Assembly (NCBI GenBank): GCA_003560175.1
Contig: PWIZ01000186.1
Span: forward strand, 1-9,504
From: Halomonas sp.
Lineage (GTDB): Bacteria; Pseudomonadota; Gammaproteobacteria; Pseudomonadales; Halomonadaceae
Length of the DNA stretch: 9,504 nt
Direction of reading: 5' to 3'
Part shown: positions 7,510-9,504 of the stretch, one piece after another
Layout: each line of letters starts with the position of its first letter
Numbering within the stretch: the first letter of the stretch is position 1
Notes under the pieces: generated by a model
What the model was told of the DNA's origin: nothing
The model's database searches: none
What the model saw: only the letters and a program-made list of their open reading frames with translations
Made by a program: the position numbers and the translations under genes

Positions 7510-8441
7510 ACCCCCTCCCCTTCAACAGCCACCGGCCGGCCGCGCCGGAACTCAACCATGGGACAGTCGGGCAGCGCACGCTCGCCGGTCCACTCGCCGA
7601 GGAAGGCCAGCAGATTGGGGCCTAACGGCTCCCGCGGCAGGCCCCAGCTCTCGTCATAGAGTGAGTCGACGAAGTGCAGGCCACAGGCCGGCGCGGTGAC
7701 GTCGCCCAGGGTGCGATCCTTGAGCGCCATCAGATCTGATATATAGTCGTCACCGCGCTCGCCACGACCCACGGTGACCAGGGCGCCGACGATATTGCGG
7801 ATCATGTGGTGCAGGAAGGCATTGCCCTGCACGTCCACCACCACCAGGGGACCGTGACGGTGTACCTCGATGAAGTGGAGGTGGCGCCAGGGGGTCTTGG
7901 ACTGGCAGCCGGCGGCACGAAAACTGGAAAAGTCATGCTCCCCCACCAGGGCCTGGGCGGCGCGGTGCATGGCATCGGCATCCAGCGGGTCGCGGCACCA
8001 GGTGACGTTGGCGCGCTCCAGCACCGGACGGCTGGGCTGGTTAAGCAGGATGTAGCGGTAGCGGCGCGCCAGGGCCTTTAAACGGGAGTGGAAGGTCTCC
8101 GGTACCTCCTTGACCCAGCGTATGGCGACATCTCGGGGCAGATTGGCATTCACGCCAAATACCCAGGCCTTCTGGGAGCGTGGCACCGGCGGGTCGAAGT
8201 GGATGATCTGGCGAGTGGCGTGCACGCCAGAATCAGTGCGGCCGCTGGCATGCACGCGAATCGGCTGGCTGGCCACCTTGCCCAGCGCCTTCTCGATAGC
8301 GGCCTGCACGGAGGGCGAATGCTTGAGGAATTGGTAGCCACAGTAGGCGCTGCCGTCGTACTCCACCCCCATGGCCAGGCGTCCGGCCAGGGGGGTGCGG
8401 TCATCCAGGAGTTTGAAGAGGGTCATGCGGCGATCAGGCAT
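7506..8441 (-). CDS. truA: tRNA pseudouridine(38-40) synthase
   Basis: TruA converts uridines 38, 39 and 40 in the anticodon arm of many tRNAs to pseudouridine. The product has 311 residues (E. coli 270). Motifs in order are [13 protein letters not shown] (25-37); GRTDSGVHA (67-75) with catalytic Asp70; HFD (81-83); NANLP (98-102); [16 protein letters not shown] (117-132); [16 protein letters not shown] (169-184); and [13 protein letters not shown] (209-221). The last of these belongs to the C-terminal active-site half. About 40 residues at the C-terminal end, after [11 protein letters not shown] (254-264), exceed the E. coli protein and may be a lineage extension. The ATG at 8441 overlaps the fimV stop by 8 bases; a second in-frame ATG at 8426 is possible. 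Neither has a clear Shine-Dalgarno, consistent with coupling to fimV. The fimV-truA-trpF order is shared with Pseudomonas. Confidence 0.97.
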   Translation of the reverse strand: MPDRRMTLFKLLDDRTPLAGRLAMGVEYDGSAYCGYQFLKHSPSVQAAIEKALGKVASQPIRVHASGRTDSGVHATRQIIHFDPPVPRSQKAWVFGVNANLPRDVAIRWVKEVPETFHSRLKALARRYRYILLNQPSRPVLERANVTWCRDPLDADAMHRAAQALVGEHDFSSFRAAGCQSKTPWRHLHFIEVHRHGPLVVVDVQGNAFLHHMIRNIVGALVTVGRGERGDDYISDLMALKDRTLGDVTAPACGLHFVDSLYDESWGLPREPLGPNLLAFLGEWTGERALPDCPMVEFRRGRPVAVEGEGV

Positions 8442-9504
8442 CCAGTCGTCTGAGCAGCGCCGCCGCCTCGTCGCGGATGGCCGGGTCGTCGCTGAGGCTC
8501 AGTTCCTTGAGCAGCTCGCGGGCCCGACCGCCCTCGCCGGCCTCGACCCGGCGACGGGCCTCGGCCAGCCGATCCGGGGCGGCGCTGGATGAAAAGACGC
8601 CATTATCCGCCTCCAGAGACGGGAAGGAAACCTCCTCTACCTCCCACTCATGGGGAAGCTCCTCCTCGCCGGCGTCATCCGCTGCCCTCTCCGGGCGATC
8701 CCGGCTGGCCCCATCGTCGGAAGTAAAATCGATGCTGGGCTGCATGGGCGTCTCTTTCCTGGGCGCTGGCGAGGGGTTCAGGGGCGGTGCTTGGTAATCG
8801 ATGATCTCGTTGCCATCCTCCAGGCCCCGGGTGGTTATCTCGGCGGGCCTGGATTCGGCGGGCTCGGATTCGGGCCCCGCTATTGGCGCCTCGCTGCCTG
8901 ACGTCGCCGGGTCGCCACCGGGCTCCGGGCGACGGTAGGCGGTCGCAGGATCGGCCTTCGCGTCCGACTCGCCGTCGGCGGCCTCGTCGAACACCCGCGG
9001 CGGATGCTCCGCGCGCTCGTTGAATACCGCGCGCTCGCCAGCGGCAGCTGACTCACCGGCAGCAGCCACCGGTGCTAGTCCGTAACGCGCCAGCAGACGC
9101 TCCACTTCGTCGCATACGGCGGGATTGCCGCCCTCGCGCAGGCGGGCGGCCTCTCTCTCGGCCTCCTCGCGACTGCCCTGCTCCAAGTGAACATTGAGCA
9201 GCTTTAGGCGAAGATCATCACGCTCAGGCTCCCGAGCCAGATTTATCTCGAGGAGCTCCAGGGCCTGGTCGTAGCGGCCATAGGCCATGAAGATATCGGC
9301 CTCGCTGATCGCCTCGGCCTGGGGCAGCGAGCCCTGTACCGACGGTGCGGCCGGTGCGGCGGTGGCCAAGCTTGCGCTCTCACGCCGTCCTGGCGCCTGG
9401 GCGCCCGGCACGGCAACCCGTACCGGGCCGACCCCGACCGCGGCGGAGTCAGCGTCTTCCTGGCGGCGACGGTGGCGCACCGCGAGCCACAGCGCCAGCA
9501 GCGC
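8434..9504 (-). CDS. fimV: FimV-like pilus assembly / polar hub protein, C-terminal part (5' end outside window)
   Basis: FimV proteins have a periplasmic LysM-containing N-terminal half, one membrane segment and a cytoplasmic TPR region. In Pseudomonas they act in type IV pilus function and polar organisation. Only the last 356 residues are seen. The frame is open at the window edge with ALLALWLAV, the end of the membrane segment, followed by basic RHRRRQ. EADIFMAYGRYDQALELLEINLAREPERDDLRLKLLNVHLEQG (about 68-110 of this fragment) is the typical FimV TPR-like unit. Residues 145-305 are a long acidic, low-complexity linker. The last 50 residues (DRLAEARRRVEAG to the end) match the position of the FimV C-terminal TPR domain but have lost much of its LARAYIDMGD-like consensus. 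The GTG at 9480 looks like a start but lies inside the membrane-anchor context, so I treat the gene as truncated by the window. The truA match and synteny support the call. Confidence 0.9.
   Translation of the reverse strand, partial: ALLALWLAVRHRRRQEDADSAAVGVGPVRVAVPGAQAPGRRESASLATAAPAAPSVQGSLPQAEAISEADIFMAYGRYDQALELLEINLAREPERDDLRLKLLNVHLEQGSREEAEREAARLREGGNPAVCDEVERLLARYGLAPVAAAGESAAAGERAVFNERAEHPPRVFDEAADGESDAKADPATAYRRPEPGGDPATSGSEAPIAGPESEPAESRPAEITTRGLEDGNEIIDYQAPPLNPSPAPRKETPMQPSIDFTSDDGASRDRPERAADDAGEEELPHEWEVEEVSFPSLEADNGVFSSSAAPDRLAEARRRVEAGEGGRARELLKELSLSDDPAIRDEAAALLRRLDA

Noticed and set aside
7729..7740. Perfect 12-base palindrome ATCAGATCTGAT next to an AT-rich patch inside truA
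   Set aside because: A window of this size is expected to hold about two perfect 12-base palindromes by chance. The site is inside coding sequence, and no promoter with a plausible -35 is visible near the TATATA stretch.
1..9504. Mobile element, CRISPR array, tRNA or rRNA gene, defence or secondary-metabolite system
   Set aside because: The genes are contiguous, co-directional housekeeping genes with almost no free space. No transposase, direct-repeat array, tRNA-like fold or foreign-looking base composition is visible.

Overview
The window is one continuous block of housekeeping genes, all read on the minus strand. From high to low coordinate (the direction of transcription) the order is fimV (3' part), truA, trpF, trpB, trpA, accD, folC, a dedD-like SPOR gene, cvpA and purF (5' part). 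GC content is high throughout. The order fimV-truA-trpF-accD-folC-dedD-cvpA-purF is a familiar gammaproteobacterial arrangement, seen in Pseudomonas and relatives and in part in E. coli. With trpBA inserted between trpF and accD, and judged by protein style, my best guess is a Halomonas-like (Halomonadaceae) chromosome. That placement comes from recognition, not from a database search.

Layout: 9504-8434 is the C-terminal part of FimV (membrane anchor, one TPR-like unit, long acidic linker, degenerate C-terminal domain). 8441-7506 is the tRNA pseudouridine synthase TruA. 7509-6871 is phosphoribosylanthranilate isomerase TrpF. After an 84-93-base gap with weak hairpin potential come TrpB (6777-5563) and TrpA (5562-4732), whose stop and start codons abut. 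A 79-base gap with a strong GC-rich hairpin precedes AccD (4652-3627). FolC (3640-2333), the SPOR protein (2336-1701) and CvpA (1698-1129) follow with overlaps or a 2-base gap. After a 74-base gap, PurF begins at 1054 and runs off the window at position 1. No stretch of 300 bases lacks a gene.

Functionally the cluster mixes pathways: the last tryptophan steps (TrpF, TrpB, TrpA), fatty-acid precursor supply (AccD), folate (FolC), the first committed purine step (PurF), tRNA modification (TruA) and cell-envelope or division functions (FimV, SPOR protein, CvpA). The tight overlaps at fimV/truA, truA/trpF, trpB/trpA, accD/folC, folC/dedD and dedD/cvpA suggest translational coupling in one or a few long transcripts. 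The three longer gaps are the natural places for internal regulation.

I found no mobile element, CRISPR array, RNA gene or defence system, and nothing I can present as a new biological system. The points worth a second look are small: hairpins in two intergenic gaps, an 18-base tandem duplication at the accD/folC junction that multiplies possible folC starts, a repeated QLEAW motif in the CvpA tail, a mini-ORF whose stop overlaps the accD start, and a few departures from family consensus in TrpF, AccD and FimV.
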